Part shown: positions 1 to 11,621 of the stretch, one piece after another
How positions within the stretch are numbered: position 1 is the stretch's first letter
Layout of the letters: the number at the start of each line of letters is the position of its first letter
Assembly (NCBI GenBank): GCA_022701365.1
Contig: JAKUHH010000090.1
Coordinates: forward strand, 749,024-813,023
DNA length: 64,000 nucleotides
Reading direction: 5' to 3'
Source: Mycocentrospora acerina
Lineage: Eukaryota; Ascomycota; Dothideomycetes; Pleosporales
The notes under the pieces: model-generated
Told to the model about the DNA's origin: nothing
What the model saw: the letters and a program-made list of their open reading frames with translations, nothing else
Databases searched by the model: none
Position numbers and translations under genes: made by a program

Positions 1-1525
1 TTCGCGGGCTCGGGATGTTGGAGTATTTTAGCACGGTGTGAAGCGCTGTAGGCCAGGAGTAGGTTCATGATGTTTTCGTCGCGAACGGCCACTATTGGAG
101 ACGTCAGTAAGAGTGTGGAAACCATCTTCTAGCCATACATACTCTCTGGCAAGATTTTTCGGAACGGGTTCTTTTCGCAATCGTGTGGAACAAGGACGGG
201 TGCTGTATGGTTGAGGAAGTGGTGGAAATATAGTAGGTTCATGGGGTTTTCCGTGAGGAGAGACGGTAGAGGCTCCAAAGACTTTGGAATCTTGATTGGC
301 ACTACCTTTGCGTAGTATCCGTTCTTCTCGAGTATCTTATTGCTTATTTGTGGTTGATGCGGATTTCGTCTCCTGTCAAATCCCACACTCTTGCTCGGTG
401 GGCTAAAGATGGCAATGGCAGAAAAGTCGTCATTGTTTGGAGTGTCAAGATCCGGTAAACCACGGTCATACCCATACGTAGTCGATGTGGAGTCGGCGAT
501 TGGATATCGTCTTCCATGGTCGGCCTCCCCGCCATCGTTTTGCGGATCATCTCCAGGTGGCCCGTTGATAAGTGACTGCACGGATAGCCTGTGTAATTCA
601 AGAGGCGGATGGGTCTGCGGCTCAGGCGCAAACTGATTTGCCGACTCGTCCATGCCAACTGATGAGGTTGGTGTCAACGGCATTGGTACGAAGGGACTAT
701 AGGGTGTGGGCGGACCTGTATTTGGAGAATACGCGTCTGACATTGCCGAATCCACTGATGGAGTATATTTGTGACGCTTATGCAAGGGTTCGACCGACCC
801 TTGAGGTGGTAGCATGGCCGGCAATACTGTAGAGACTTCTGCGGTAACGGATGTCGATCCAAGGCTCCCATAATTGGAGAAATCAAAACCAGAGACGGCC
901 GGTGACGGGTATTCGAATGTGTTTCGGAATGGGGCTTGGATATAAGGTGCTGATGTAGGAAGTTCTCTGGTTCCATAGGTATATCGATCTTGCTCAGTAA
1001 ACTCTGTATTGCTAACAATTGAACGTGAGGGCGACTGGCTGAGTCGAACCAACTCTGGATCGATTACGAGTGCTCTTGATCCGGAAGGGGCTTCATATGA
1101 GGACAAACCCAGATCACGTTTTGTGCCTCTCACCACCACTGATTCTGGTGTCGTGGAATACAGTGGAAACACATTCTCGTCAAATGATATTGTCGTTTGA
1201 TACGGGCTGCCTGCTGTACTCGATGCTGTAGAACCATTGTCGCTTCTTTCCCTCTTCGTCCGCCCTCCCCAATTAAGTCTGATGCTATAGTCGCATGTTT
1301 CCCCTTGCCGCTCGCAATTTGCACAGAAGGGCTTCTCTTCTCCACTGTCTAATGGTCAACTCAGGCCAAACCCTTGGTTCGAGGAATTACCATTTCACCT
1401 TGCGCGCCTTGCAAGGCCTAGAAAGTAATCAGGTAAACTTCCAAAGCAAGATACATGCTACATTACCAGCAGCCGTTGCGTGATCTCCGTTTTGGTTCAA
1501 CTCCGGGTTTCTTGGGTCGGGGCAT
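1..1525 (-). CDS. Zn2Cys6 fungal transcription factor (3' end beyond window)
   Basis: Nuclear DNA-binding regulator of the Gal4-type zinc cluster class. The ATG is at 1525-1523. Exons on the minus strand are 1525-1467, 1417-1391, 1344-143 and 91-1, and all three introns (46-51 nt) keep frame. Exons 1-3 join to give NGCWPCKARKVKC followed by GEEKPFCANCERQGETC, a textbook C-x2-C-x6-C-x6-C-x2-C-x6-C cluster near residue 20. A long Ser/Pro-rich linker follows, and then the start of a fungal-specific regulatory domain (EMAVRDENIMNLLLAYSASH). The TAG visible at about 131 lies inside the last intron (donor gtatgt at 142, acceptor ending at 92), so the gene is not broken. About 459 residues are in the window and the rest lies to the left. 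The target genes cannot be told from sequence. Confidence 0.87.
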
Positions 1526-3767
1526 GGTACGTCAGTGGGTCCACGGGCGAGGGCTTGATGCGGAATAGGCGGATCTTCATCGGGGAGCGATCATGCGACA
1601 GTAAGTCCGATGTGAGATCTTAAGCGCAAGTGGTTTGTCGTTCTGCACGCAGAGCTGAGGCCTCAAGCAGAGTTGTCTCGTGGATGTCAAAGAAGTGGGG
1701 GTCGATTAAAGTTCCGAATGCTACGCTAAGCTCAACGGTTGCAGAACGCCATACCATGACTTGGCGCATGAATGAATCGAAAAGTCGATGGAGAAGAATT
1801 TTGGAAGTTGGTGCAGCGACGCCAGAAAGACGCCGGGCAATCCATCATGCGGCATCGCTAGGTCATGATAGTCGACGATAAGGCCTCCGCATTCGCACCG
1901 AACACCAATCACCACCCTGGCGCGCCCTCCCAACATGTGGGGCAACGGCGATCTGGATGGTGGAGAACTTTGTCCAACAACCTCGGGCAAAACACAGGTC
2001 ATCGCGAAAACTATGCTCACAACACAATGTACGAGAGGCTACTGGCTCAATACCGAGAGACAAAACCAACATGGCATCCACCAACCAAGGCATCCATGGA
2101 GTACCCGATATTAATGCTACACCAACTTGCAGTATGACATCTGGGTTTGCAAACCTGCAAGCCTCTTTTGTGTATTTAGCATGCAGTCCTGATTTATGAA
2201 CTGGGACCGTTTCATCGCTTTAGGAGGTTGGAGTGCAACAACTGCAGCTCATAGGACGCTCGCCTCAGCCCTGTGAAACGATTTCCAAATAGCTACTAAA
2301 ATCAGTCGGTATCTCGCACGTGTGACGCAGAGCTTGACTGTCATTTTGGTCTCGTGCTTGGTGGGAGTTGGGTCATGTTTACCAATTATAGTCACACGCA
2401 TGTTTTAAGGCTTAAGACTGTGTCACTGACGATGTAAATTTAATTTTTTAGCCTAACATTACTTCCTTTGTCTAGTAACCATTGACTATATTGCTTTTTC
2501 TCACATCGCTCCACATTCATGTTGTTTGTCACGGAGAAAACCAATCTGACCTGTGAATGCAGCAAAGTAATGCACGAAACGTACAGTACGGATTCGGTTC
2601 ACAAAAATAGCACTACCATATCATAACTAAAGTTGTGCGACCAAAACCAGGACACCATAATGATCGTCGCCCCGGCGTTGCATGATTCTCTTAGTATTAC
2701 TTTGAGATGGTGTGACATGGATTGCATTATACCACTTAGCTAGAGTGAATCTGATCTTACTACCAAGAAAGAAGATTCAATATGTCAGAACGAGAAGATA
2801 AAGCCATTGTCAGTTGTAAACAGAAATCTCACAGCTTCAACATGACAGAGACATACAATAGCAATTGAGCTCCGTAAACTCGCTTTGGTTCTTATAAGAT
2901 ACAACAGGCGAATGCACTACAGTAAATACTATACTAAAACTTGAAATGACCTCAACCAAAGTTTGCAGAGTATCTTTTTTGATACGGTGAGTGGGTTATG
3001 ACCAAGCTAGTTCAAGAGGGGAAATAAGGTCATACACTTTGAGAGCCTGTACTATCACATATACCAGGGCTTTGAGAAAGTGGCCTCGGAAGACTGCGAC
3101 TCATCTGGCACTCTCAAGATCTCTGATCCCCCAAAGGTAAGTGCATACGACTGCGCTGGGCAGTATAAGTCAGAGACTGCCTGTGCAGGCTGTGGCTTGA
3201 TGCATTGGTTGTCGAAGAAAAATGTAGAGCTGGGTGGAAATTGTCAATGTGGGAGTTGGTTGGACCATCACTTGCTCGTTTTCTCAATTGGGCTATTGGG
3301 AAGTTCCAACCGTTAGAATGCTTGCAGGCAAGAACTAATACTCCTGTGATGCTTACGGATCAATGGCTTTCAGGTTGGTTAACTAGAGATGTTATGTGCA
3401 GTATAGATGAATTTGAATACAAAGGCCATGGAAGCCATTTCGTCGTGCTTCGATCAATACTGATCGCTTGTGACAGAGGGATTTGCTGAGTAATCGGGCA
3501 AGGCTGAAATGACGTGTGTGAGGTTTAGCCATGGCTTGCCAGAATTGACACGCTCGTTCGACCTGAACAGGGCGATTTGTACAGTCTACTCCACAATTTG
3601 TGCAATATCCTCCGCTCCTCTGTGCACCGTGCTCTTGGTTTGTCGCGTGAATCGTGCGTCGATACATCCGCAGCTGTGCGCCAAGAAGCGAGCTCGTGAA
3701 GATTGAACCGCTGCTTCGCTCTGCAGCACGACACACATCTCCACTCTGTCCTCATATAACCGTCGCA
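1526..3767. other. Intergenic, no supported gene
   Basis: This 2.2 kb space separates the edge transcription factor from PAM17, which diverge. Several short open frames occur, for example a Cys-containing 78-residue frame at 3080-3316, but none has a recognisable domain, signal peptide or splice partner. The stretch around 2400-3000 is AT-rich. I see no RNA gene or mobile element. Confidence 0.5.
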
Positions 3768-4540
3768 ATGCTCGCAAGAAGCGCTCTGTGCCCCGCGAGG
3801 GCTTTCGCAAACCGCTACCCACCATCTATCATCGCCCCCTGCGCAACCGTCGCAGCTTCATTTTCGACATGCACACGACCAAGCAAAGTCCAGCAATTAC
3901 AGAGCTCTGCCCTCACTCTGCGAGCCACCTTCCCCAGCAGGACAGCTGCCCGCAACGCCTCCTCAGCCTCGTCGCCATCGGCAACTAGCCCCGCACCAAG
4001 CCCGCAAGCACAACTCACTTGGAACGACTTCTTTGCTCTGCGCCGGACGCGCCGCCGGATCGGACAGGCCTGCTCTGGTGTTGGTGCAATTGGAGTAACG
4101 TACTATGGCCTCACCACGATGCTCAACAATGGCTACGATGCGGCGCTCTCAGCGCAGCTGGGCAACGTCGACCCCATGATGGTTATGGGTTTAAGCACGC
4201 TAGGAATGATGGCTGTGGGATGGCTGATCGGGCCCATCTTCGGCAACCAGGTCTTCAATTTGGCGTACAGGGGTGTGCTCGGAGAATTTGGGCGGGTAAG
4301 TCGTGCTTGACAACACAGAGTGTCAGACCCTGGATGCTGACGTCGCTACAGAAAGATTCAGCCTTCTTCAATCGCATCAAACAACACCGCGTCGACCCGA
4401 CTGCTTCGTCTCTCGCAAACCCTCCTCCTGACTACTATGGTGAGAAGATTGGAAGCGTAGCCGGCTACCGAAGGTGGCTGAAAGACCAGCGCGCCTTCAA
4501 CCTCAAGACGGGCAGGTACAAGGGAGCAAGCAAAAACTGA
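3768..4540 (+). CDS. PAM17: PAM17, presequence translocase-associated motor subunit
   Basis: Inner-membrane component of the TIM23 import motor that helps assemble the Pam18-Pam16 module during matrix protein import. Exons are 3768-4295 and 4352-4540, with a 56 nt intron (gtaag...acag), giving 238 aa. The start at MLARSALCP is preferred to an upstream in-frame Met because it begins an Arg/Ser/Ala-rich, acid-poor mitochondrial presequence. The mature part has WNDFFALRRTRRRIG followed by two hydrophobic segments around residues 110-170, then the conserved tail PPPDYYGEKIGSVAGYRRWL that identifies Pam17. Single gene, convergent with the dehydrogenase downstream. Confidence 0.93.
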
Positions 4541-5111
4541 ATTCAATGTCGATTCTAGAATATGAAGGCATGTATGCTGTGAGGGGCCATAACTGGGCAT
4601 TCACGAACATGCGACATTTGTTGCACACATTCTCATTCTCTTTGTAACTGTATCAAACTTTAGACCTCGTGTCTTCGGCGTCTGGGCGAGTTGTATGGCA
4701 ACACTCCACCAAAACCCCCAATCGCAATGCGCCAAGATTGTATTGTACGTCTGTACTTGGAAATGACACCTCGCCTCTCTGAAACTCGAATAATAGCTCT
4801 TCTCCCTACGTCTGCTCGCTCAGAGGATGTAAGGGTTCAACGTGGGTGCAGTGTGGACAGCTCATTGTCCAGTAGGATGAACATCGATCACAAAGGAACG
4901 CTGCAGGACACAGACTCGTATCTCAAGGGGATACAGATACCAGCGACCTTGTCACATTTTCTAAAGTTAGTAGATCATAAAATTTTAGGAGTACAAAGAG
5001 TGCTCTTGAATAAGGCATTAAGCAGTTCTAAAATTTATAGGAAATGCCACATTGCGACGAATGACAAGCCACAATTTTGAGATTAACAGCAAATCTAGCC
5101 TACAATATCAC
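4541..5111. other. Convergent intergenic space
   Basis: Shared 3' region between PAM17 (+) and the dehydrogenase (-). Nothing beyond untranslated sequence is recognisable. Confidence 0.5.
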
Positions 5112-6241
5112 CTACAAACTGGCACGCTGGGTCCGCCTGCCTTGTTGGTCGAATGTGATCTGCGTTCCGCTGACCAATGCCTCCTGCAACCACGCGCCAA
5201 TCTGCACCGCTTTGACAGCGTTCTGGAAGTTCAACGGCAACTCTGAGTTATCTAAGCACGCTGCTGTAAACTCATTTGCTTCCTTGACAAATCCACCCTC
5301 AAACCTGCCCCAGTAGTCGTGAGGAACCTCCCTGTTGATGCCGCCGGCGTGGTAGTAGTTAACCAAGTTTTTCTGCGGGTTTAAATTGACCGACAGCTTT
5401 CCCTCTGTACCGATGATTTCCGTGACGTCCTCTTGGCCGTGCGGCATCATACGTGAAGCGTAGTAGTAAGCGATCTGGCCGCTCCAGAACTCGACTATTC
5501 CAACCGCGTTGTCGTAGTCCTTGTGTTGCTTGAGGCCCTCCTGTACAGCAACGACACCGGAGGCGGAAATGGATTTGGGCACGATAGAAGATCCAAAGTA
5601 CCACAGTGTGAGATCGATATCATGGACAGACATGTCAACGAAAACTCCGCCAGACCAGGCGGCGTAAGCGACGAAGAAGCCTGTGAAGGTTAGTAAGTGT
5701 GTGTAGGAAAGAAGAAATACCCATTTGACGGGGTATAATCACCTGAAGGATCGTTCTTGTCGCAAGTCTGCGATCTGATTATAGTTGGTCGTCCGATTTT
5801 GCCCTCTTGGATGTACTTGGCGACGTCCTGATAGCTGTCATCGAATCGCCTGGAGAAGCCACACATGACCTTCAAGTGCGGCTTGCCGGCAGCGACATCA
5901 ACAACTTCCTGGCACACCTTGACGCTTGTTGAGAGCGGTTTCTCGCACAAAACATGTAGGTTTTTGTTCATTGCCTTGATGGCTTCCTCGGCGTGGACCG
6001 AAGTCGCGGTGCCAATAGCAACTGCTTGAAGGCCCGGGTGATCGAGCATCTTGTCATAGTCATCGTATAGTGTGACACCAAAGGGCTCGAGTTCCCTCCT
6101 GCCTCTCTCTAGTTCCTTGGGGTCTGGAGAGAAGGCAGCAACGAGCTCAGCTCGGGGAGTCTTGTTCAGAAGGTTGATGGCGTGTCGCCAGCCCATCCGA
6201 CCGAGGCCAGCTACGGCGATCTGGAGTCTCTGGGGAGCCAT
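5112..6241 (-). CDS. Gfo/Idh/MocA family NAD(P)-dependent dehydrogenase (inositol 2-dehydrogenase-like)
   Basis: Soluble oxidoreductase of about 355 aa. Exons are 6241-5743 and 5680-5112; the 62 nt intron joins DPSG to FFVAYAAWSGG, restoring the contiguous family motif. The N-terminal Rossmann fold starts with AVAGLGRMGWRH (residues about 9-20). The canonical catalytic-side motif CEKPLS is near residue 100, and the C-terminal substrate domain carries DMSVHDIDLTLWYFGS with the conserved His-Asp pair. Closest family feel is myo-inositol 2-dehydrogenase, but substrate choice in this family cannot be read from motifs. It lies next to the reductase/P450 pair and 9 kb from a sugar/inositol-type permease, so a role in the same pathway is possible. 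Confidence 0.85.
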
Positions 6242-7310
6242 TTTGCGGGGTTTGGTGCGTTTTGAGAGAGAGAAAAAGGAGGTAAGAGATCAGGGTATGA
6301 AGAAAATGAAGAAATGAGGATGAAGACTATCAGGACCGCAGAACGGCATTTTTATAATTTTGTGCGGAATAAGCTATACAGCTTTAATTGCGTTTCGGAG
6401 GAGGTTTTTGCATCGCAGCTCTCTTCTTCGAGCCGGTCTCATTGGGGAATGTAAAAGGCCTAGGGGATGAGTTTGCGTACCATGAGCTATACAATTTCTA
6501 GTAGTTCGGAGGAGGTTTTTGCAACAAAGGTACCACAAGGAATCATCTTATTGGCGAACATATGATTTCTGGGGATCCACACACAGCGCGTGGGGCTACA
6601 GCAGCATGGTGCATGTACCCTCAACGTCATGCGTCAAGTCGCGTCGAAGAATCTGTGGGGTTTGCTTGGAACGAGTGAAGTTCCCCGCATCTGGAGCGGT
6701 AAACGAGTCATGCAAAGCGTTTTAAGAAGTGCGCGATAGAAATGAAACCCATGAATCCGTATCCTTACGCCTGTCGTGCTTCCTCGAGACTTCTTTGGAT
6801 GCTTGGTGGATTTTCCGTATCCAGCTCCCGGCTTTAGTGGCCACCGGGTTTCCTCTCGAGGCGGCTGTCACAAGAAAAGTAGTCCATTCCGGGGCCTTTT
6901 GCCGAACTGCGCTAATGTAGATTAGTGGATCCCTTCTCCATATCTACAACAAGCAGTGCGGAGTAACCTGCTATGTCTGTACGCATATTTCCAATACATG
7001 CCGTAGGCGCGTATTTCCAAAAGCCTCGGCTACAATGGATTTTGCGCCGAAAATGCACATATTCACACTTGACCTTTGGTTGGGACGCACATTTTCGGAC
7101 ACCCTAGCTTAGCAATATGGAAAGATGTTGGGTACTTACATGATTTGGGAGAACTTTTTGACCTTTCTGATTTATCGGGCTTGTGTAGAAAGATAACAAA
7201 ATCAACATGGGACTTCTGAATATGGTCTTGCAAAAGCATGTATCAAACAAACATGAAGCCTGTACAAAGAAGCAGTATGAATTTTTTTGAAATTCAATCC
7301 TCTATAAAAA
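6242..7310. other. Intergenic region with duplicated promoter-like blocks
   Basis: About 1.07 kb between the start of the dehydrogenase gene and the 3' end of the P450 reductase gene. It contains two copies of a spaced motif (annotated separately) just upstream of the dehydrogenase start. No coding region is supported. Confidence 0.5.
6372..6523. repeat. Direct repeat of a two-part motif upstream of the dehydrogenase gene
   Basis: AGCTATACA followed about 20-22 nt later by TTCGGAGGAGGTTTTTGCA occurs at 6372-6412 and again at 6485-6523. The 19-mer is identical in both copies. The pair lies 130-280 bp upstream of the dehydrogenase start codon, where an activator site would be expected. The function is not known. 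Confidence 0.7.
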
Positions 7311-9458
7311 CTATCCCCAAACATCCATTCTCCATTTACCTCTCTTCTTCAGTACATCTGCCCACGCCTTGGCTGCTGTCTCACTAAGGTCCTTCGTCTT
7401 GATAGCAGCCTCCTCAAGCTTCATATCTACTTCTCGCGCCATGCTCGCTTTCCCGCAAATGTACATATTCGCACCAGAATCGAGTAGCTCGAGTATCTGA
7501 ACAGCATAATCTTGCACACGGTCTTGTACGTACACCTTTTTCAGCCCCTTTGTATCTCTAGAAAAGGCTGTGACTATTTCAAGCTTTTCGCCAAGATTTG
7601 ATCGTATCTTTTCGAGCTCTTCGCTATAGATAAAGTCGTCCTGATTACGGCACCCAAAAAACAAAAGCATCTTACCTACTGATTTACCAATTGTATGTAA
7701 TTTTTCGCGTTCTTGTAGGAAAGCATGGAAAGGTGCGAACCCAGTGCCTGCGCTGATGAGCACGAGAGGTGTAGATGCTGTGATAGGAAGTTTGAACTTC
7801 GACTTCCGGATATGTGCGAGAACTTTGCCTCCCGAGATATCCTCCCCACCGGCAATCCGTTGATAGGTTGGAGTAGGTAGTGTCCCATTGGAGGCAAGGT
7901 TTGATGTAGAGAGTATGTAATTTGACGTCAAGCCTTGGATAGTAACAGCAGAATCGCATGGTAGCGTCTTGTTAACTACTAGTGCAGTGATGGCAATCCG
8001 TCGAGGAGAAATGACAGAGCTTGATGAGATAGAATAGTATCTTGGCTGTAAAGGAAGTAGCTTCTCGATGACAAATGTGAGCGGTAGTGAGCTCCACGGT
8101 GTAGTGGGGCTAGCAAGCTTCAGCAATCGGGCGAGTGTGATGTGGGTGGTAGCAGTGAGCTGTTCATAGCGTTTCCGGTCTTGACCAAGCCCAAGTAACA
8201 TTGATTTGGAATCATGAGTGGGCGAAAATTGAGCGAGTTCCAATACCGTCTTGCGAGAAACTGGACCACAAACTTCGAGATGATGACGGAATAAAGCTTC
8301 CAACGTTATCAGTGATGGAATCTTAGGCTTGACGGAAGATTTCGTGCTAGACACAGCCAAGGAGTCTTTCCTGAGAGCTTGCAAGCTGAGAACATCCAAA
8401 AGCCGGTCAATCTCTTCATCAGGGTTGCTAGGCCAGATGCCGATATGATCACCAGTTTTGTAAATGACATCCTGGCTACCCAGGTCGAGCTCCATATGCA
8501 CACAGTCTCGGTTTCCAGACGTGAAAAGCTTGCGGACACTCCTAATCTTCATTGATACAATGGCCGAGTTTGTGGAGGATTGTTGGTGTACTATCGAGGT
8601 AAAGAAATCGACTGGCTGATTGTGCGCAAGGTCACCAGTATAGCTAATGTCGATAGAAGGGCGGTAGGCCACAGTCTTCTCCTCGTACCCCATGCTCTTG
8701 AACAACGCATAAACGTCATATTTCCACGACTGAAAGTCTTCCTCTGTTCCTCCATTTGCGTCATCGGCTTTCTGGCGTGGCATAAGCGGCGTGGCTCCAG
8801 CAGCATCGAATGAATCCGCGACACTATCAAGAATACGATTGTAGTACTTATAGTTGCTATTACCCAACCCAAAGGCCACGTATCTTAAGTTTTTAAGTGT
8901 GGTGTTGTCGTCTTTAATCTGCTTAATCCATTCCCATAACCCATTCGCGTTATCGCTTGGATCACCTTCGCCGAAAGTACTAAGGATGAAGATTGCAATA
9001 TGTGAATTGTTAATTCTGGCAATGCTCTCTGCATCATAATCAGAGAGATCGGCCACCAGAGCGTTGATACCGAAATTCGATAGACATTCTTGGCCGAGAG
9101 CTCCAGCGAATCGTTCGGAGGTACCAGATTGTGATCCCCAGAAAATTACGCACTGAATTTTGTCTTCCTTGAGTTTCAGAGAAATGTCCCGTGTCGCAGT
9201 AGCTTGACCGTTCGTAGCGTCTTGTCTAACTTGCGGTTTTTGAAAATAAACGTGACAGTTGGGATCCGGCTTATCCCAGAGTCGCCCTCGAGTAAAGTAA
9301 CCTAGAGAAGAGAGTAGGAATACCAAGGCAGCAATTCCATCTACAATGCTGGACGGTTTGAGATTCTGGAAGACTGGTGAAGTTGAGACTGCTTGGGAGA
9401 GGGAGATTATGGTTGACTGAAGAATTAGAAGATCAAGTGATACGTTGGAAGATTCCAT
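7311..9458 (-). CDS. NADPH-cytochrome P450 reductase (CPR)
   Basis: ER-anchored diflavin reductase passing electrons from NADPH through FAD and FMN to microsomal P450s. Single exon, 715 aa, the usual family length. It has an N-terminal membrane anchor (residues about 36-57). The flavodoxin domain shows FWGSQSGTSERFAG (about 106-119) and LSTFGEGDPSDNANG. The FAD domain has RYYSISSSS, the NADPH domain has SAGTGFAPF and YICGKASMA, and the protein ends in an aromatic-containing WRMDVWG as CPRs do. It is transcribed away from the adjacent P450 across a 518 bp spacer. Fungi always have a housekeeping CPR, and this may be an additional, pathway-dedicated paralogue; that is inference from location. 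Confidence 0.95.
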   Translation of the reverse strand: MESSNVSLDLLILQSTIISLSQAVSTSPVFQNLKPSSIVDGIAALVFLLSSLGYFTRGRLWDKPDPNCHVYFQKPQVRQDATNGQATATRDISLKLKEDKIQCVIFWGSQSGTSERFAGALGQECLSNFGINALVADLSDYDAESIARINNSHIAIFILSTFGEGDPSDNANGLWEWIKQIKDDNTTLKNLRYVAFGLGNSNYKYYNRILDSVADSFDAAGATPLMPRQKADDANGGTEEDFQSWKYDVYALFKSMGYEEKTVAYRPSIDISYTGDLAHNQPVDFFTSIVHQQSSTNSAIVSMKIRSVRKLFTSGNRDCVHMELDLGSQDVIYKTGDHIGIWPSNPDEEIDRLLDVLSLQALRKDSLAVSSTKSSVKPKIPSLITLEALFRHHLEVCGPVSRKTVLELAQFSPTHDSKSMLLGLGQDRKRYEQLTATTHITLARLLKLASPTTPWSSLPLTFVIEKLLPLQPRYYSISSSSVISPRRIAITALVVNKTLPCDSAVTIQGLTSNYILSTSNLASNGTLPTPTYQRIAGGEDISGGKVLAHIRKSKFKLPITASTPLVLISAGTGFAPFHAFLQEREKLHTIGKSVGKMLLFFGCRNQDDFIYSEELEKIRSNLGEKLEIVTAFSRDTKGLKKVYVQDRVQDYAVQILELLDSGANMYICGKASMAREVDMKLEEAAIKTKDLSETAAKAWADVLKKRGKWRMDVWG

Positions 9459-9976
9459 GGCAGAAGATGCGCAAATATGAGAATGGTAGAATTTCTAAAA
9501 GGTCAATTCTGTACGATATATAGAAATCCTTCTCGTCAGTTTCCTGAAGGCTTGCTAGATGTGCAGTATAGACTCTTTCCCCAAATCTAGGATACCTACT
9601 ACATGGGGAGAACTGCTAACCTGGACACGTTTCACACCCTTTGAGGCTGGGCGGTTGTTTAGCGCTAGGAACTCTGATGGTGGAAGTAAAATAGTAACCA
9701 GTAGATCTTATGCACGTCAACTTGTGCCCCACATTCATAGTACCCCGCGTTTTTTTACGTCAGATAATGTAAGTGTTGTTCGTAGCAGTATCCTCCGTAT
9801 CTTTCCCCTTTAGTTGTCCATTTCCATAGAGACTAGAATATGTAACGTCAAGCTTGACAATGCATGTATCATTCAAAACACATAAGTGAGGTTCGAGGAA
9901 CGTTTGGAATTTTCAAACGCGAGTTTAGTAGTGATATTGCCATACAAGTGCTCCTTGTGCTTGAAGATACTTTATC
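9459..9976. promoter_or_regulatory. Divergent promoter shared by P450 reductase and P450
   Basis: A 518 bp spacer between two start codons facing apart. A TATA-like GATATATAG lies at 9515-9523, about 57 bp from the reductase start. No open frame here is convincing. Shared control of the two genes is inferred from geometry only. Confidence 0.5.
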
Positions 9977-11621
9977 ATGTTAACTCTAATTGTTTCAGCA
10001 CCTTATGCCGCTGCCTTGATCACATGTATTTTCGTTTACTTTATCATCTTTCCTGTCTTGGTATATTTTCGCGATGTGAATAGTAAGTAATTCAAATTTG
10101 CTTCTCAAAGATGTTAAAGCTTATCAAACAGGCCTTCGCCGTTATCCAAACCTGCATCCTCTGTCAGCCATCTCAACAATACCGTTCATGATTTTGGCCC
10201 ATGGAGGTGCACGTTCCGCATACATGGTGAAGCTTCACCAAAAGCACCCTGTGATCCGAACAGGCCCGAACACACTTTCTTACGGTGATGTGCGGGCGAT
10301 CAAAGATATCTATGGTCACAATGCGCCCCTGACCAAAGATTCATCGTACGTAATCACCGCTGGATCCCACTACCACCTTGCCGATGTCATCGACAAGCAT
10401 GATCACGCTCGAAAGAGGAAGCTAATGAGCTCCGCTTATGCGATCAAAAACCTTGAAGGATGGGAGCACAAAGTTGCCGATAAGACAGAAAAGTTAATCA
10501 AGCATTTTGACCAGTGCTGTACTAAGCCCTTAGCACCCAACACAATCCCAAAATGCGAAGATGTAAACCTCGACTATCGAAAATGGACGAACTTTTTCAC
10601 GCTCGATGCTATTGCGGACATTGGGTTGTCTGAGAAGTTGGGTTTCCTCGACCGTGACGACGACAGAGTGACTGGAAGAAGGACTGATGGTACAACGTAC
10701 GAGTGCAACTTCCGAGACTGCTTGTATCAAAATGCGCGTAAACAATCACTATTGACTTGGCCTTACAAGTGGTATTCTTTCATCAACAAGGTTGCCGACA
10801 TCTTTCCGTTTTACCGACGTATGGGCAACTTTGCTCGGGATTGGGAAGGTATTCCTGTTGAGCTTGCCCATCGTCGCTTGCAAAGATATTATGCAGGCGA
10901 AAAACACGAAGACTTCTTCCAAACTCTCATGGAAAGTAAAAATGGGCACCCAAACAACCTGGAGTGGGGTGAGATCGTAGCGGAAGTTAGCATCATGATG
11001 AACGCCGGATCGGCAACTACCGCCATCGCGATGGCAAACGTTTTGTTCCAGTTGATCAAGAACCCTGAGACGATGAAGAAAGTTGTGCAAGAGATTGATA
11101 ACGCTCTAGAAGATGACAACGAAGAAGGCGAGAGTAGTGTCATTGCGTATGACACAGTCAAGCACCTCCCATACCTTCGTGCATGTCTCGATGAATCGCT
11201 CCGTCTCTTCCCGCCAACACCACACTCCCTTCCACGCGAGACACCACCTGATGGGGCTATAATCCTTGGAGACTACATCCCTGGTGGCGTATCTGTTGGT
11301 ATATCTTCCCTTGTCGCTCACAGGAACGAGATGATCTTTCCACATCCCGACAAATTTATCCCCGAGCGGTTCTTAGGTGAAGAGGGCAGGACTTTACAGC
11401 CGTACTTCCTTGCTTTTTCAGCTGGCGCTCGGGGCTGTATTGGCCGCAATATCTCCTATTTGGAGCAGACTGTTGTACTTGCAACCGTTTTGAGGAGATA
11501 TGAGTTTGCGTTGAGCAGTCCCGATTGGGAATTGGAGCGACTTGAGACGATGAACTGGATTCTTGGAGAGATGCCAGTCAAGGTATGGAGGAGGGAGAAT
11601 AGAACGTCGATAATCAGCTAG
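9977..11621 (+). CDS. Cytochrome P450 monooxygenase (benzoate 4-monooxygenase-like class)
   Basis: Microsomal heme monooxygenase. The long open frame lacks the membrane anchor, which is on a separate first exon. Exons are 9977-10082 (MLTLIVSAPYAAALITC..., one TM helix) and 10132-11621, with a 49 nt intron (gtaagt...acag) that yields YFRDVNSLRRYPNLHP. Total 531 aa. The I-helix segment is MMNAGSATTAIAM (the usual acidic/Thr pair is replaced by Ser-Ala-Thr-Thr). The K-helix is ESLRLFP, the PERF motif is PDKFIPERF, and the heme loop FSAGARGCIG puts the ligand at about Cys471. The class is often labelled benzoate 4-monooxygenase, but I cannot assign CYP family or substrate. It is paired with the divergent reductase. 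Confidence 0.92.

Noticed and set aside
129..131. In-frame TAG suggesting the edge transcription factor is a pseudogene
   Set aside because: A 51 nt intron with GTATGT donor, CTGAC branch and AATAG acceptor covers the stop, and the spliced frame gives the expected domain.
3080..3489. Overlapping Cys-containing frames that might be a small effector
   Set aside because: No signal peptide, no start context, no domain and no conserved splice sites; frames of this size arise by chance.
10083..10110. 28 nt intron for the P450 first exon
   Set aside because: Too short to splice. The 49 nt alternative ending at 10131 keeps frame and gives the expected YFRD...LRRYP junction.
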